From assembly GCA_964017045.1 (NCBI GenBank), contig OZ024808.1:26691896-26755895 (forward strand): 64,000 nt of DNA, read 5' to 3'. This document shows positions 24,418 to 35,600 of the stretch, one piece after another (position 1 is the first letter of the stretch; every line of letters starts with the position of its first letter). Below the pieces are notes generated by a model. It saw only the letters and a program-made list of their open reading frames with translations. It had not been told where the DNA came from and did no database searches. The position numbers and the translations under genes were made by a program. Source of the DNA: Omphiscola glabra. Taxonomy: Eukaryota; Mollusca; Gastropoda; Lymnaeidae.

Positions 24418-24870
24418 TTTTAGGGAGCCTTGATGTACAGAGGAAAGCCAGCAGGCATGATCCTGTGCTCATTCGTCTCTTGTGCCCGGGTTGACATCAA
24501 CGCTTCCAGTGAGGCCTTTAGGTTGTCCTTGAAGCGTTTCGTCTGCCCGCCAGCAAACCGCGTTCCATACTCGAGCTCACCACAGAATGCATTGTGGGGA
24601 AACTGGTCGTCTGACATTCTCACAACATATCCCACCCAGCTGGGACTGTATTAAAACGATAAAGTTGCTAGGCCTGGGGAGATCTGCCTGTGCGACCTCA
24701 TTGTCTGGAACACTGTCCTGCCATTTGATGCTGAAGATTGTCTTGAGGCTTGTCGTATGAAAGTGGTAGAACATTATCGCGTGGCTTTGATAGACCGTCC
24801 ACGTTTCACAGGCACAGAGAAGCGTAGGGAGAACAGCCGCCTTGGCTAGGCTCGGATGGATATTGAGGAA
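24418..24870 (-). pseudogene. LINE reverse-transcriptase C-terminal remnant
   Basis: Reading the minus strand from high to low coordinates gives CETWTVYQSHA, then SLKTIFSIKWQDSVPDNEV, then GYVVRMSDDQFPHNAFCGEL and KRFKDNLKASLEAL, in shifted frames. This order (ETWT, KIKWQDKIPD, GHVVRM, LFYGEL, RFKD-LKA) is the region after the RT domain in RTE/CR1-like non-LTR retrotransposons. Frameshifts show it is dead. Confidence 0.78.
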
Positions 24871-25169
24871 AAAGATCTACAGCAGCTGGGAATCCAAGCA
24901 TGGAAAAGAAACATACAGCAGTTAGATCTGGGTGAAAGGAGGTGCTGCGGCTGTAGCGCCACAGGGAGGGATGGATGATACCATCTGAATTTTTTTTACA
25001 TTATTATGCTATCTCTTCAAGACCTTAGAGCGTACTCGGCTTTGTGTTTTAGGAATTCATTTATGACAACGATGAGGTAAGGAAAAACATAGCGGTGATA
25101 CGTCATTAGTCTTAGGACAGTGTAACTGGTAGAGCCAAAGAAAAAAATTGAAATATCTGAAATTAAGAA

Positions 25170-25280
25170 TACCGAGAATGGCGTGTCCCATTATAAAATA
25201 TAAGACCATGAATGCCGTGTACCATTTTGAAATATAAAACCCAGAATGGCGTGTCCCATTATAAAATATAAGACCCAGAA
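25170..25280. repeat. Short imperfect repeat around CCCAGAATGGCGTGT
   Basis: GAATGGCGTGTCCCATTATA followed by AAATATAAGACC occurs about three times at spacings near 45 bp. Confidence 0.65.
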
Positions 25281-25419
25281 TTACTATAACGTGTTTTATT
25301 TTCAGATCGGTATAATATAACGTCAAACACCCCGCGAAACTTAAATTTGCCCCCCAGCCCCCTAGCGGCCGGCCTTGAGGTGAATTAACACGAGCGTCTA
25401 CGCTCCTCTCTATACGACA

Positions 25420-28400
25420 ATGGAGGCGTTCTGGGGCTCCTGGAAAGTTCAGAAGGACAAGAACAGACACATCGCAGAGATAGGAGAATACTTTGGTAAG
25501 TCTATGGACCGACAAAAACAGACACAAAACAGAAATAGGATAATACTTCGGTAAGTCTATGGACCGACAAGAACATACACATAACAGTGATTGGATAATA
25601 CTTTGGTAAGTCTATGGACCGACAAAAACAGACACAAAACAGAAATAGGATAATACTTCGGTAAGTCTATGGACCGACAAGAACAGACACATAACAGTGA
25701 TAGGATAATACTTCGGTAAGTCTATGGACCGACAAAAACAGACACATAACAGTGATAGGATAATACTTTGGTAAGTCTATGGACCGACAAAAACAGACAC
25801 AAAACAGAAATAGGATAATACTTCGGTAAGTCTATGGACCGACAAAAACAGACACAAAACAGAAATAGGATAATACTTCGGTAAGTCTATGGACCGACAA
25901 GAACAGACACATAACAGTGATAGGATAATACTTCGGTAAGTCTATGGACCGACAAAAACAGACACATAACAGTGATAGGATAATACTTTGGTAAGTCTAT
26001 GGACCGACAAAAACAGACACAAAACAGAAATAGGATAATACTTCGGTAAGTCTATGGACCGACAAGAACAGACACATAACAGTGATAGGATAATACTTTG
26101 GTAAGTCTACGAACCTGCCCTCACAATATATATGGCCAAATGTAACAAAAAATAAAACACTTTTATCGTAACTTTGTATCTATTCCATTTTTAAGTAACT
26201 ATAGTGTAATATATGAAGTAGTAGAGATTACTGAGATCAGAACTGAAATTTCACAACTTGGCCCTATTTAACTTAATAATAGTGAAATAAAAATAATAAT
26301 TATAATAAAATAATAATAGTTATAATAAAAAACATAACAACAAAAAATATATAAACAATAATAACAATATTAATAAAAACTGTGTACCAATAAAATAATA
26401 GCAATACTTTTAACAGCAAAATTATCATTGCTTAGCTATGTGGTCTTTTGATTCGGAGTTGAGCGAGGTAAAGTTGAACGTTTCTGATATGACTGCTTAT
26501 GGAGTCGACGTCTTGATATGACTGCTTATGGAGTCGATGTCTTGATATGACTGTTTATGGAGTCGATGTCTTGATATGACTGCTTATGGAGTCGATCTCT
26601 TGATATGACTGCTTATGGAGTCGACGTCTTGCTATGACTGCTTATGGAGTCGACGTCTTGATATGACTGCTTATGGAGTCGATGTCTTGATATGACTGCT
26701 TATGGAGTCGACGTCTTGATGTGACTGCTTATGGAGTCGATGTCTTATAACGAAATAATCTTGTCAAACTCGACTCATGAAAAACATGAGTCAACATTTT
26801 AATTTACTTCGTCAATCTTCCATCTAATTTTTTCGAACAAATTAACGGACTATTACGGCATTTAACGGACAATAATTTGTGTCCCATTTTTAAGGAAATT
26901 TCACTTTCAGGGGAAGTACGGACATTATTTTGTATCCCATTTTAAAGGAAATTTCACTTTCAGGTGAAGTACGGACATTATTTTGTATCCCATATTTAAG
27001 GAAATTTCACTTTCAGGTGAAGTACGGACATTATTTTGTATCCCATTTTTAAGGACACTTCACTTTCAGGTGAAGTACGGACATTATTTTGTGTCCCATA
27101 TTTAAGGTAATTTCACTTTCAGGTGAAGTACGGACATTATTTTGTATCCCATTTTTAAGGACACTTCACTTTCAGGTGAAGTACGGACATTATTTTGTGT
27201 CCCATTTTTAAGGAAATTTCACTTTCAGGTGAAGTACGGACATTATTTTGTGTCCCATTTTTAAGGACATTTCACTTTCAGGTGAAGTACGGACATTATT
27301 TTGTGTCCCATTTTTAAGGACACTTCACTTTCAGGTGAAGTACGGACATTATTTTGTGTCCCATTTTTAAGGACACTTCACTTTCAGGTGAAGTACGGAC
27401 ATTATTTTGTGTACCATTTTTAAGGACACTTCACTTTCAGGTGAAGTACGGACATTATTTTGTATCCCATTTTTAAGGACACTTCACTTTCAGGTGAAGT
27501 ACGGACATTATTTTGTGTCCCATTTTAAGGACACTTCACTTTCAGGTGAAGTACGGACATTATTTTGTGTCCCATTTTTGAGGACACTTCACTTTCAGGT
27601 GAAGATAATGTAACATTAACAGGCGGACCATTCAAAAAATTTGTGTTTGTTTCCAAACATCTCACCAGTTGTGTATGTTATAAACTAATGAGAAGTTATG
27701 TCATTTTAGTTTTGATTAAGTCTTGACTTTTGGCGATGTGTATTTTGTGGTTGCTGCCCCTTTCTGCAGATGTCATAATCACGCGCTTGTATTGCTTAAT
27801 GGTTAATCCGGGGCCTTGCAAGGGGGGAAATGTCAGGTTATCAGTTGGTGGCTTTACGTAGACACCCCCCTGGCTGGGGATCCCATTAATGACAGGTTCG
27901 AATGTCAAAGGTTAGCTATAAAGGGCATCAGTTGTTTCTGAAATGTTTGTTTTTTTTCCCTTCTGTATAGGCTGGTCTCCCGACAGGATTGCGATGTTTT
28001 CAAATTTAGAATATATTATCGTTGTTGAGCCTACACCCAATGGAATCAGGTAGGCCGTGAGGGGGAGACGAGGGGGGGGGGCAGCGTTTGTGTTGATGTG
28101 GTCTACGTTGTGGTCATGGAGTAGAAAGGTTTTGTATGGTTTTGGACGTGGCGTGGCCATGGTGTAGGCACAGTTATAGTATGGTTATGGGCACACTGTC
28201 TGTCAACCAACAATCCGATATTCGTTATTACCCGAAGTCTTGCCGTCATCGTATACAACAAATCCTATTCGAACACTGTCACAGCTGCATGATGACTTAC
28301 TTGTCCAATGTTTCCAAAAATGGAATGTAAATACGACAAAAGGAAAGGTAAATAGTTTTGTGAAAAAAAAAACAACTATGGGAATATTAATATTTAGATT

Positions 28401-31400
28401 ATTATTTTTGTTTCATTTTTTTTTAAATAATTGGTAACCCTAGCTACAGTCAAAGCATTCATTTGTGACATACATTTTTATTTATCATTATCTTATTGTC
28501 GAAGGTAAATAGTATTCTGAATTTTTTTAATATATATTTGGGAATGGTAAAATTTCCTTTATTTTTTCTTAAAATTTTACAGGCGAAGTTTGTTATCTAG
28601 CCATTCAAGGTGTAAAACACATAAGCCATCATACACTTTGCCTAGCTGTTCTATTAGTATATGTGTTTTTCGATGGTCTTAGGCGACCCCTGGGAAAGGG
28701 TCATCGACCCCCGAAGGGGTCGTGACCCACAGGTTGAGAACCGCTGAACTAGTGGGTGGCCCGTCACATTTCATTGAGACAAAAGTCAGTTTTTCTGATA
28801 ATGTTTGAAATGTTCACCTCTGTCCACCCAAAAAAACTATTATTATAATCTTTTTTTTTTGTTTCAGCTGTAAAGTTGATTATGGAGAGATGAAGTCTGG
28901 ATTTTCTTTCCAACTGGGCAAACCTTTTGATTACACCAGAGTGGATGGGCGTAAAGCAAAAGTGAGAGATAACTGACTCTGAAATAGAAAAAAAGAAAGA
29001 AATTGTAGCCAGTTGCTTGGGAAGGTGGGGGAGGGTGGAAGGTAGAGGGTGGTGTTCCGCCCCTGGAAGCGCTTTTTTAAAATTTATATGCATGTTGAAG
29101 TTGAAACGAAAAAAAAGCAAGCATACCCTATATGTGTAAGTTTTACCAAAGGCAATAGAAACAAAAACAAACTCTCTTGAAGACAGGGCAATACATTTGT
29201 ATGGGTTTTCAAAATTTATATATTTTTTTAATAAATCTTATGTAACCAGCATAATTATGTTAAGAAGACATGAGTTGTTTACAAAAGACATCATATAATT
29301 ATTAATGTGTGATTTTATGTGAGGGAAATCGTATCAAAGTTTAAATTCCCAATATTCAGTTGATTGATTTTCAAACTACTATAACTTGTTTCAGATCAAT
29401 TACAAATTTCCTCTTCGATCTACTTTAAAACACTTTTACCAATTCCATAGAATTTATTTTTTACTACTACTACTAAAAAAAGTGGAATTTCCAAGATAAT
29501 GGAAATGCTATTTAAAAGAAACAAAACTTTGTTTATTTATATATATAAATATCTGTCTACTGGATTATCATCTAAAAATGAAATTTAAAAAATGTGGTTA
29601 ATTAGTTGGGGAAGATGCTTCATTATTATGACATTAAAAATAATAAAAGTCGATGGGGATTAATAAATAAAGGCTAAGTATTTTAAAAAAACTTAATTTT
29701 ACACTGTTGTTCCAGAAACTGTTACAAAATTTGAAACGAATTCGATTTGATAATAATTGTTGAACCTTCCACTAGTTGTATGCAAACGTTACATTCCTAA
29801 TTTTTATTTTTAAATGTCATTTTTAAAAAATTTTTCTTTTGATCTAACTCAATATACATGGATGGAATAGAATACATTAAAATTTATGCTAAAAACTAAA
29901 TTTTTTAATGCATGATTCTGTTATACATTTTATAATTAACACTTATCTCTACTTTAACAGTCATGCTTTTATGAAGAAATGTATTTTGAAAACAGATAGC
30001 ACATGTTTAATACTTAGCAAGAGCTATCCTCAAGTTAAATACCTTTATATCATTTAAAGACCGTTAAAATCGATGTAAAGATAGTTTTATGCTGTGATAT
30101 TACAGTTTTTCAACTTGTGAAGCTGCAAAAGGTAACTAATTAAAATACCGATATTTGCAAACAACAAAAAATAAGATTTTTGGCGAATGATCAGGAGCGG
30201 CCAATGTTGAAAGCGATACGATATTTATAATCGAATTCTGTAAGCCTGTAACACGATTATTTGGAACGATATGGATCATCAATATATATCGAGCATAACG
30301 ATATTTTATTGGTTCCATTAATTGTAATCGATGATATTTTATTTCACATTTTTCCGGAGAAAACCATGCCTCAAGCCACTATGGGGCCTCACGCCTCTAG
30401 AAAACTTGATGCCTCTAGCGGGCCTCACGTCTCTAGAGAACTTGATGCCTCTAGCGGGTCTCACGCCTCTAGAGAACTTAATGCCTCTAGCGGGTCTCAC
30501 GCCTCTAGAGAACTTGATGCCTCTAGCGGGTCTCACGCCTCTAGAGAAATTGATGCCTCTAGTGGGTCTCACGCCTCTAGGGAGCCTCACACTTCTAGCG
30601 ACATTGTGCAACCAAAGTTGTCAATGAATAATGACATATTTTTTGACAATTAAATTTTCTTTCAAAATGCCTCAGGAACACGAATCTCTCCAGTTTTTTT
30701 AAAACAAGATTTTTCGATTTTCATATCAATTCAATTTTTGGTACGAGTTCTGGTTCTGGTAGGGTACGTTGCTTCATCCATGTACTGGCATATGTGCATA
30801 GGTTGGGGAAGCGATACTACCATCCCAACGGTTCCTAGCAGATGCCAAGGCAGTCTTGAAGCTTTCGATAGATGTCGAGTTCACGGCGGCATTGTCCAAG
30901 TGGTTCCAAGCGATTATTGTGCGTGGGAAGAACGATTGCTTATATTGCACTGTGTTACTCCGAGGCACAGTGAAGCATTTGCTATTTTTCCGGGTGTAAT
31001 TGCTCATGGGGGTTGTCAGAGGTTAAGTCAGTGTTGAGTGTTTGGTTCTGATTAATCGACCTGGCTTCTGTTGGGTGAGATAATTGTTTGCTGGGATGGC
31101 CGGCGTTTGCCCCATGACCACTTTATATAAGAATTTTAGGCAAATCTTTTCTCGTTTTAGAAAAGTTTCTTCTATAAATTATCTCTTGTCACTTTGAAAA
31201 TAATTCCGGGATTTTTTTGGGGTTGGGGGGGGGGGAGCTGGTGGTGTAAGTAAATTAAAGAGTCTTACAAAAGTCGCCAAAGATCACTATTTAGTCATTT
31301 AAATGAGGAAAGTGATGGTGGTTTGAAATTCCAAACAAACTTTTCAAGGTACTGCATATGTTTGAGAACTCATGCTATTTCATTCCTCCCCCCCCCCCCC

Positions 31401-33044
31401 CCCCCATATAAATTAAATAATATTAAAACATTATTCCCTTTTTGCTAGTTCAATTTTGGAAACGCTTACGTAAGTTTGAAATAAATGAAGGGCCGAGTAG
31501 AAAAAGTACTTAAGTTACAATTTTTCAAAAATGAGTTAAACCTGGCATTATATTTGAAGACAACCCCTGAATCATTCCTGTAAATATCATTCATGAGAAA
31601 TGTTTGATTCAGAGTTACCGCCAGCAGCTTTTAAGGTATTTAAATAATAATTTAAAAAATTTAAACTAATTTTTCTCAAAACAGCAAAAATACACTTAAG
31701 TACTTTTTCTACTCGGCCCTTCAAATGCAAAATGGGTAATCCTTTTAAACTTATTGTTTGTTTTTCTATTTTGACTGGAATAATTTTTTAGTTTCATTCA
31801 TTGGCAAAGTAGTTTATCAAAATAAATAATTTTAAATCAAAATTATGAAAAACATTATTATTTAGGTACAACTATAAATAAAAGGAACTGTGTACCCCCA
31901 ATGTATGGTCACGGGACACTAAATTTCAAATAGCATCTGTTCTATTGCTAGCTTGTTAAGTGTAGAATGATGCGAAACTAAATTCATTTTTGCGCCAAAT
32001 GCATCCCATATTTTGAATTTATGAAAAGTTTTCTTGGAGGGGATTACTAAGAACTCTCCCTAAACCTGTGTGTGTCCCAGTCTGGTATTGTGTGTCCCAG
32101 TTTGCCAGTGTGTGTCCCAGTCTGGCAGCGTTTGATCCAGTCTGGCAGTATGTCCCAGTCTGCCTGTGTATGTCCAAGTCTGCCAGTGTATGTCCCAGTC
32201 TGCCAGTGTATGTCTCAGTCTGCCAGTGTGTGTCCCAGACTTCCAGTGTATGTCCCAGTCAGCCAGAATATGTCCCAGCCTGCCAGTGAATGACCCAGTC
32301 TGCCAGTGTATGTTCCTGGATTCCAGTGTATATTCCAGTGTAAAAGGGCTGGTAATTTTCTACTTTCTCATCTCGGTTAGTGCACTATTGTCCTGGAGGG
32401 AGGGAAGCTGTTGGAGACGTACACATCAGATGACGGGGCAGTTTGGAACAACATCAGAGAGCTCAACGGATCTACAATGACAGTGGTAGGGTAACGAGTT
32501 TAGTACAAAGTCTTTAACACTTTGTTTTTGGTGTGGGGAGGGACTGGGATGTGGGGAGGGATTGGGATATGGGGGGATAGGGATGTGGGGGAGGGATTGG
32601 ATGTTGGGGGGTGGGTTAATTTTTCTTATTTCAAAAATTCAACTTAATGCTCCCAAAACGAAAAAAAAACAAGAACATAAATGATTAATTTGGCGTTTAA
32701 CATTTTGAAGCTTAATTGCTGAAGCTTCGACGACCGATTAAAAATGTCTAAAGCCAAATCGTATTTACTTGGTTATATTTCTATAGATTTTGGTTTGGTT
32801 TGAGAAATGCACTGAAAAGCTTTATATTTACTGTTTGATAAGATCAAATGAGCTAAGAATTGAGATAAAGAGTTTAATTTAAAATAGGATTTGAATACAA
32901 ACTTATTAATTTTAAACTACATAATATGTGCAGCTTCAGTTAGAGTGGAAGCGATGCCAAAGATTAAGACATAACTTCGCTTTAACAGAGGTGCTTTTGT
33001 TTAAAAAAAACAGGACAGTCGTGCGCAGAAAATAAGATCACATT

Positions 33045-33105
<61 letters not shown>

Positions 33106-33569
33106 GTGCAAAGCAAGCTGGTGTTAAAAATAATCTTTGTATTTAAAAAAAAAAAAGTAAATCAAATATTATTGTCGTAGTTCTTTTTGTGTGTGCTTTT
33201 TTATTGACGCCTCGAAGGCGTGTATAATTTTAATTTTACGTCTTTATTGGTTGGATCCATACAAGTTTTTAATTCTTGTTCTAAGCGTCAGTTCACACGA
33301 TCAAATTTCGTGTCAAAATGTTGTATGAGCGCACTATTTTGTGCGTGGTTTCTTTTTGGGGGAAATTTGATCAAGTAGTAATTTGAAAGTTGTGACAAGG
33401 CTTCATACACGAATTGCAGCAAATGCTTGAAGGAAAATTAGATCGTGTGAGCCGACCCTTTGTCAGTGAGTCAAACTAATCAAACAGTATTTTTTTTACT
33501 TCTTTGCAGACCACAACGTTTGGGGAAAATGGAGGCGCAAAGAGCACACAGGTGTTGAAAAAACTGTAA
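25420..33569 (+). CDS. Intracellular lipid-binding protein (FABP/CRBP family), paralogue 2, complete
   Basis: Seen: exons 25420-25495 (ATG), 27971-28049, 28868-28961, 32381-32485 and 33510-33569 (TAA), all with GT/AG borders, joining in frame to 137 residues. The order is MEAFWGSWKVQKDKN, SNLEYIIVVEPTPNG, GFSFQLGKPFDYTRVDG, CTIVLEGGKLLETY, NNIRELNG, then QVLKKL at the end. Known: FABP/CRBP proteins are cytosolic beta barrels of about 130 residues with an N-terminal F-x-G-x-W, two helices and a GKPFD-like strand. The inner Arg near 106 is kept (IREL), but the C-terminal R-x-Y of fatty-acid binders is Q-x-L. Vertebrate CRBPs also carry Gln there, so a neutral ligand is possible (inference). Four introns, against three in vertebrates; the extra one splits the long second exon. 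Intron 1 holds three minisatellites, one copied from exon 1. The ATG is the first in frame and fits the family start. Confidence 0.93.
25496..26110. repeat. 55-bp minisatellite made from the exon 1 end and splice donor of FABP2
   Basis: Real exon 1 ends GACAAGAACAGACACATCGC...GGAGAATACTTTG|GTAAGTCTATGGACC. Each unit repeats GACAAGAACAGACACATAAC, AGTGATAGGATAATACTTCG and GTAAGTCTATGGACC. About 11 copies follow the authentic donor, each with a donor-like CTTCG|GTAAGT or CTTTG|GTAAGT. Each unit also has an in-frame TAA absent from the real exon. Confidence 0.95.
26111..26482. other. FABP2 intron 1, AT-rich spacer
   Basis: AATAAT-rich. Nothing recognised. Confidence 0.4.
26483..26750. repeat. 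29-bp tandem repeat, about 9 copies
   Basis: Unit GATATGACTGCTTATGGAGT then CGACGTCTT (variants CGATGTCTT). Confidence 0.93.
26870..27607. repeat. 53-bp minisatellite carrying TTTCAG|GTGAAG, 14 copies
   Basis: Unit ACTTCACTTTCAGGTGAAGT, ACGGACATTATTTTGTGTCC, CATTTTTAAGGAC. Every copy has a pyrimidine-rich acceptor-like CACTTTCAG directly joined to a donor-like GTGAAG. It lies in FABP2 intron 1, ending about 365 bp before exon 2. Confidence 0.95.
27608..27970. other. FABP2 intron 1, end
   Basis: Unique sequence up to the acceptor CCCTTCTGTATAG. No other element recognised. Confidence 0.4.
28655..28746 (+). mobile_element. SPIN-like hAT 3' end fragment
   Basis: TATGTGTTTTTCGATGGTCT, TAGGCGACCCCTGGGAAAGG and the terminal CACAGGTTGAGAACCGCTG match the 3' end of the SPIN family. 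The 5' half is missing. It lies in FABP2 intron 2. Confidence 0.8.
28962..30377. other. FABP2 intron 3, AT-rich first part
   Basis: Long A/T tracts. No element or exon recognised. Confidence 0.4.
30378..30600. repeat. 36-bp tandem repeat, about 6 copies
   Basis: Unit GATGCCTCTAGCGGGTCTCA then CGCCTCTAGAGAACTT. It is a multiple of three, so both strands are open. Confidence 0.92.
30774..31007 (-). pseudogene. LINE reverse-transcriptase C-terminal fragment
   Basis: A minus-strand frame contains YKQSFFPRTIIAWNHL and STSIESFKTAL. The phrase SFFPRTI-x-x-WN-x-L followed by a SFK motif is the conserved end of many non-LTR retrotransposon RT proteins. The 5' part of the element is absent. Confidence 0.78.
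31008..32059. other. FABP2 intron 3, middle
   Basis: A G run near 31222-31238 and a C run near 31387-31404. AAAAGTACTTAAG (31502-31514) and CTTAAGTACTTTTTC (31695-31709), both beside GAAGGGCCGAGTAG or its inverse, form an inverted pair about 200 bp apart, so a small MITE at about 31488-31722 is likely. Otherwise nothing recognised. Confidence 0.45.
32060..32345. repeat. 20-bp tandem repeat, about 14 copies
   Basis: Unit TGCCAGTGTATGTCCCAGTC, ending about 40 bp before FABP2 exon 4. Each unit carries two CAG trinucleotides after pyrimidine-rich text. Confidence 0.93.
32520..32620. repeat. G-rich GGGATGTGGGGA repeat
   Basis: Imperfect units such as GGGGAGGGATTGGGATATGG in the start of FABP2 intron 4. 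Confidence 0.75.
32621..33046. other. FABP2 intron 4, AT-rich
   Basis: Nothing recognised. Confidence 0.4.
33047..33101. repeat. (AT)n microsatellite
   Basis: Uninterrupted TA units over about 50 bp. Confidence 0.95.
33283..33461. mobile_element. MITE with TTCACACGATC ends
   Basis: Left GCGTCAGTTCACACGATC; right GATCGTGTGAGCCGACCC (reverse complement GGGTCGGCTCACACGATC). About 180 bp. A partial copy lies at 34211-34330. No clear target duplication. Confidence 0.68.
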
Positions 33570-33621
33570 CGGAAATTTTACTTGAATCAAAATGAACATT
33601 ATGGAATGTAAACGGGTGATA

Positions 33622-33627
33622 AATAAA
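33622..33627 (+). promoter_or_regulatory. Polyadenylation signal of FABP paralogue 2
   Basis: AATAAA 53 bp after the TAA stop, in GATAAATAAAACG. Confidence 0.75.
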
Positions 33628-33664
33628 ACGTATGTACAAACAAATACAAACATTTATTGACTTG

Positions 33665-33790
33665 TAGGTCAGCCTTTGAGAGAAAGAGAAAAAGGGAGAA
33701 GCTGTAGAGATAGAGAGAGAAAGAGAAAGCGAGGGCAAAGAAAGCGAGATTGAGCGAGTGAGAGATAGATAGAGAGAAAGAACCGGATGA
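33665..33790. repeat. GA-rich low-complexity tract
   Basis: GAGA/AAAG-rich stretch just after the FABP2 gene. Confidence 0.75.
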
Positions 33791-34210
33791 AGAAAAAGAT
33801 ATAGTTGTTTATGAGATAAGGTCAGTCGACTAGTTAGCGATTGTAATAATTATTGAAATGTGCAGTTTATGTTCCCCCCGCTCCCCAAACTGTCCGATGT
33901 GACAGCTGTCAAATACAACAAAAATGTGTACATTTTTTTCACAATGTTTTTGTATCACAAACATGCTGGATGGCTGCGTGCGGTCAAAAATTCTTCAATT
34001 CTAAACTTGTGGATTGAAATTCAGTCCTTAGGAAACCCTAGAAAAAAGTATCCATTGTGGATGGGATTCTTTAGCCTTGGATCAATAAGTCTTTTAGAGA
34101 AAGAAAAATGTAAATTTAAATCAAGAAACGGAGCCACGCAGGTGGTATGACATTATTAAATAAAACAATTTCGGCGATATGCGCTTAAGTTTCATTTGGA
34201 ATCGGGGGAT
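33791..34210. other. Intergenic spacer
   Basis: A plus frame at 33860-34150 (96 codons) has no recognisable family feature and is left uncalled. Confidence 0.35.
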
Positions 34211-34330
34211 TTGCTGGTTACGAAACTTAGCGTCAGTTCACACGATCAAATTAGCTTCAAATTGTGCTTCAAATTTGTGTATGAACAAACTTTTTGTGCG
34301 TGGTTTATTGTTTTGGAAAAAAAATGGGAA
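34211..34330. mobile_element. Partial copy of the TTCACACGATC MITE
   Basis: AGCGTCAGTTCACACGATCA and TTTTTGTGCGTGGTTTATTG match the element at 33283-33461. The second end is missing. Confidence 0.6.
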
Positions 34331-34439
34331 TTATAATCTTGTAAAAATAAACTCCATCTTATCAATCTTTGAGGTCAAGAGAGACTATTTTTAGCTAGCC
34401 ACACCTTAAATGTGGTTCCGAGCTAGAGTTCATTCACGG

Positions 34440-34800
34440 GGAAAGATGACGTAAACACGTCGTCTACATAACATGTGCCTTAGTCTTTGGACCGTTGGAG
34501 CGCCGCAGATGACATGAAAACTTTCCTCTCTGTTTTCTGCACTACGCATAGCATCGCCTAGTTTTAGTCCCTTCCACTATTTGATGTTAGCTCCCCATCT
34601 TTTTCTCTGTCTTCCTCTTCTGCTCCCTTCTCTCGTTGTGCCCTGCATGCTTTCTTTGGCGAGCCCTTGTTTTCTTGTCACGTGGCCATTCCATTCCAGT
34701 TTGCGCTTTTTTACTCTCAAGATAGGGTTAGTCAAATTGCCCTTTAACGATAAAAAATTCAAAATTCATTCTCCCTACAATAGCATCTTCCTTCGTATCA
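34440..34800 (-). pseudogene. LINE C-terminal remnant (GHVTR / GRQRKRW type)
   Basis: Minus-strand text LEWNGHVTRKQGLAKESMQG, then GSRRGRQRKRWGANIK, then EWTGLKLGDAMRSAENREES in a shifted frame. This is the typical tail of RTE-like endonuclease/RT proteins (WFGHVTR, GRRRGRQRKSW, NIKEWTG). Dead by frameshift. Confidence 0.78.
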
Positions 34801-34869
34801 ATAATTCATAAATATTGCCTGCTTCTGCCGACTGTTTGAACACGTTTTAGCCCCCAAAGCCTACATAGA

Positions 34870-35600
34870 GAAGGATGGGTCGTTGTTCCTGTACTAAGTG
34901 ATCCAAATGGCTCATGGACTTGGCTTTGCTTGTTGACATTACACGGGACCTGAATGTGCTCAACAAGAAGTTACAAGAAGTTGGGGTAGCTTGTCGGTGT
35001 TGCCTATGACAATGTCATGTGGTTCTGCCACAAAACTTGTGTTATGATTCTCAGAGGCACCTCTGTCATCTCCCAACATGCAAAGTGGTCATGGACTCGG
35101 GCACACAATGCAGTAGTAAGTATCATGATGCCTTTGCAAAGCTACAGGAAGAATTTGATTACACGTTTGCAGACTTAAAAACACAATGAGCCACTTTTTA
35201 CATTCTTGCTGACCCTTTTTCAGTTTTGAAGATACCCCCACCCCCAACTTAAGCTTCAAATGTAGCTGATTGATCTTCAGTGCAAGTTCAGGGAGGTTAA
35301 TGAAAAAAAACAGATCAGCATGGACAATCTATGAAAGCATTGCCCTACAACTTCCCTGAGATTTACAGGTTGTTCATCGGATCCTGCGCATTTTTGGAAG
35401 TACCTATCTGTGTTGTGTAAAGCTTTTCTCCACTATGAACTTTAACAAGTAAAAGTTCAGGACCAGACTTACTGATGAGCATCTTCAAGCTGTATTGTGT
35501 GTCTCGGTTGCCTCCTCACTCAAGCCGACTGTAGCTCAGCTGTGTAAGAAGGAGCGCTGCCAGGTCTCTGGCAACAAGGAGTAGGACGAAGAAAGTGAAG
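34870..35600 (+). pseudogene. Decayed hAT transposase (GTF2IRD2/ZBED-like)
   Basis: Plus-strand fragments DLALLVDITRDLNVLNKKLQ, then LQLIDLQCKFREVNEK, then a tail like AQLCKKERCQVSGNKE, interrupted by stops and frameshifts. These follow the order of the GTF2IRD2-like hAT transposase. The tail is about 1 kb shorter than an intact protein would need. Confidence 0.68.
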
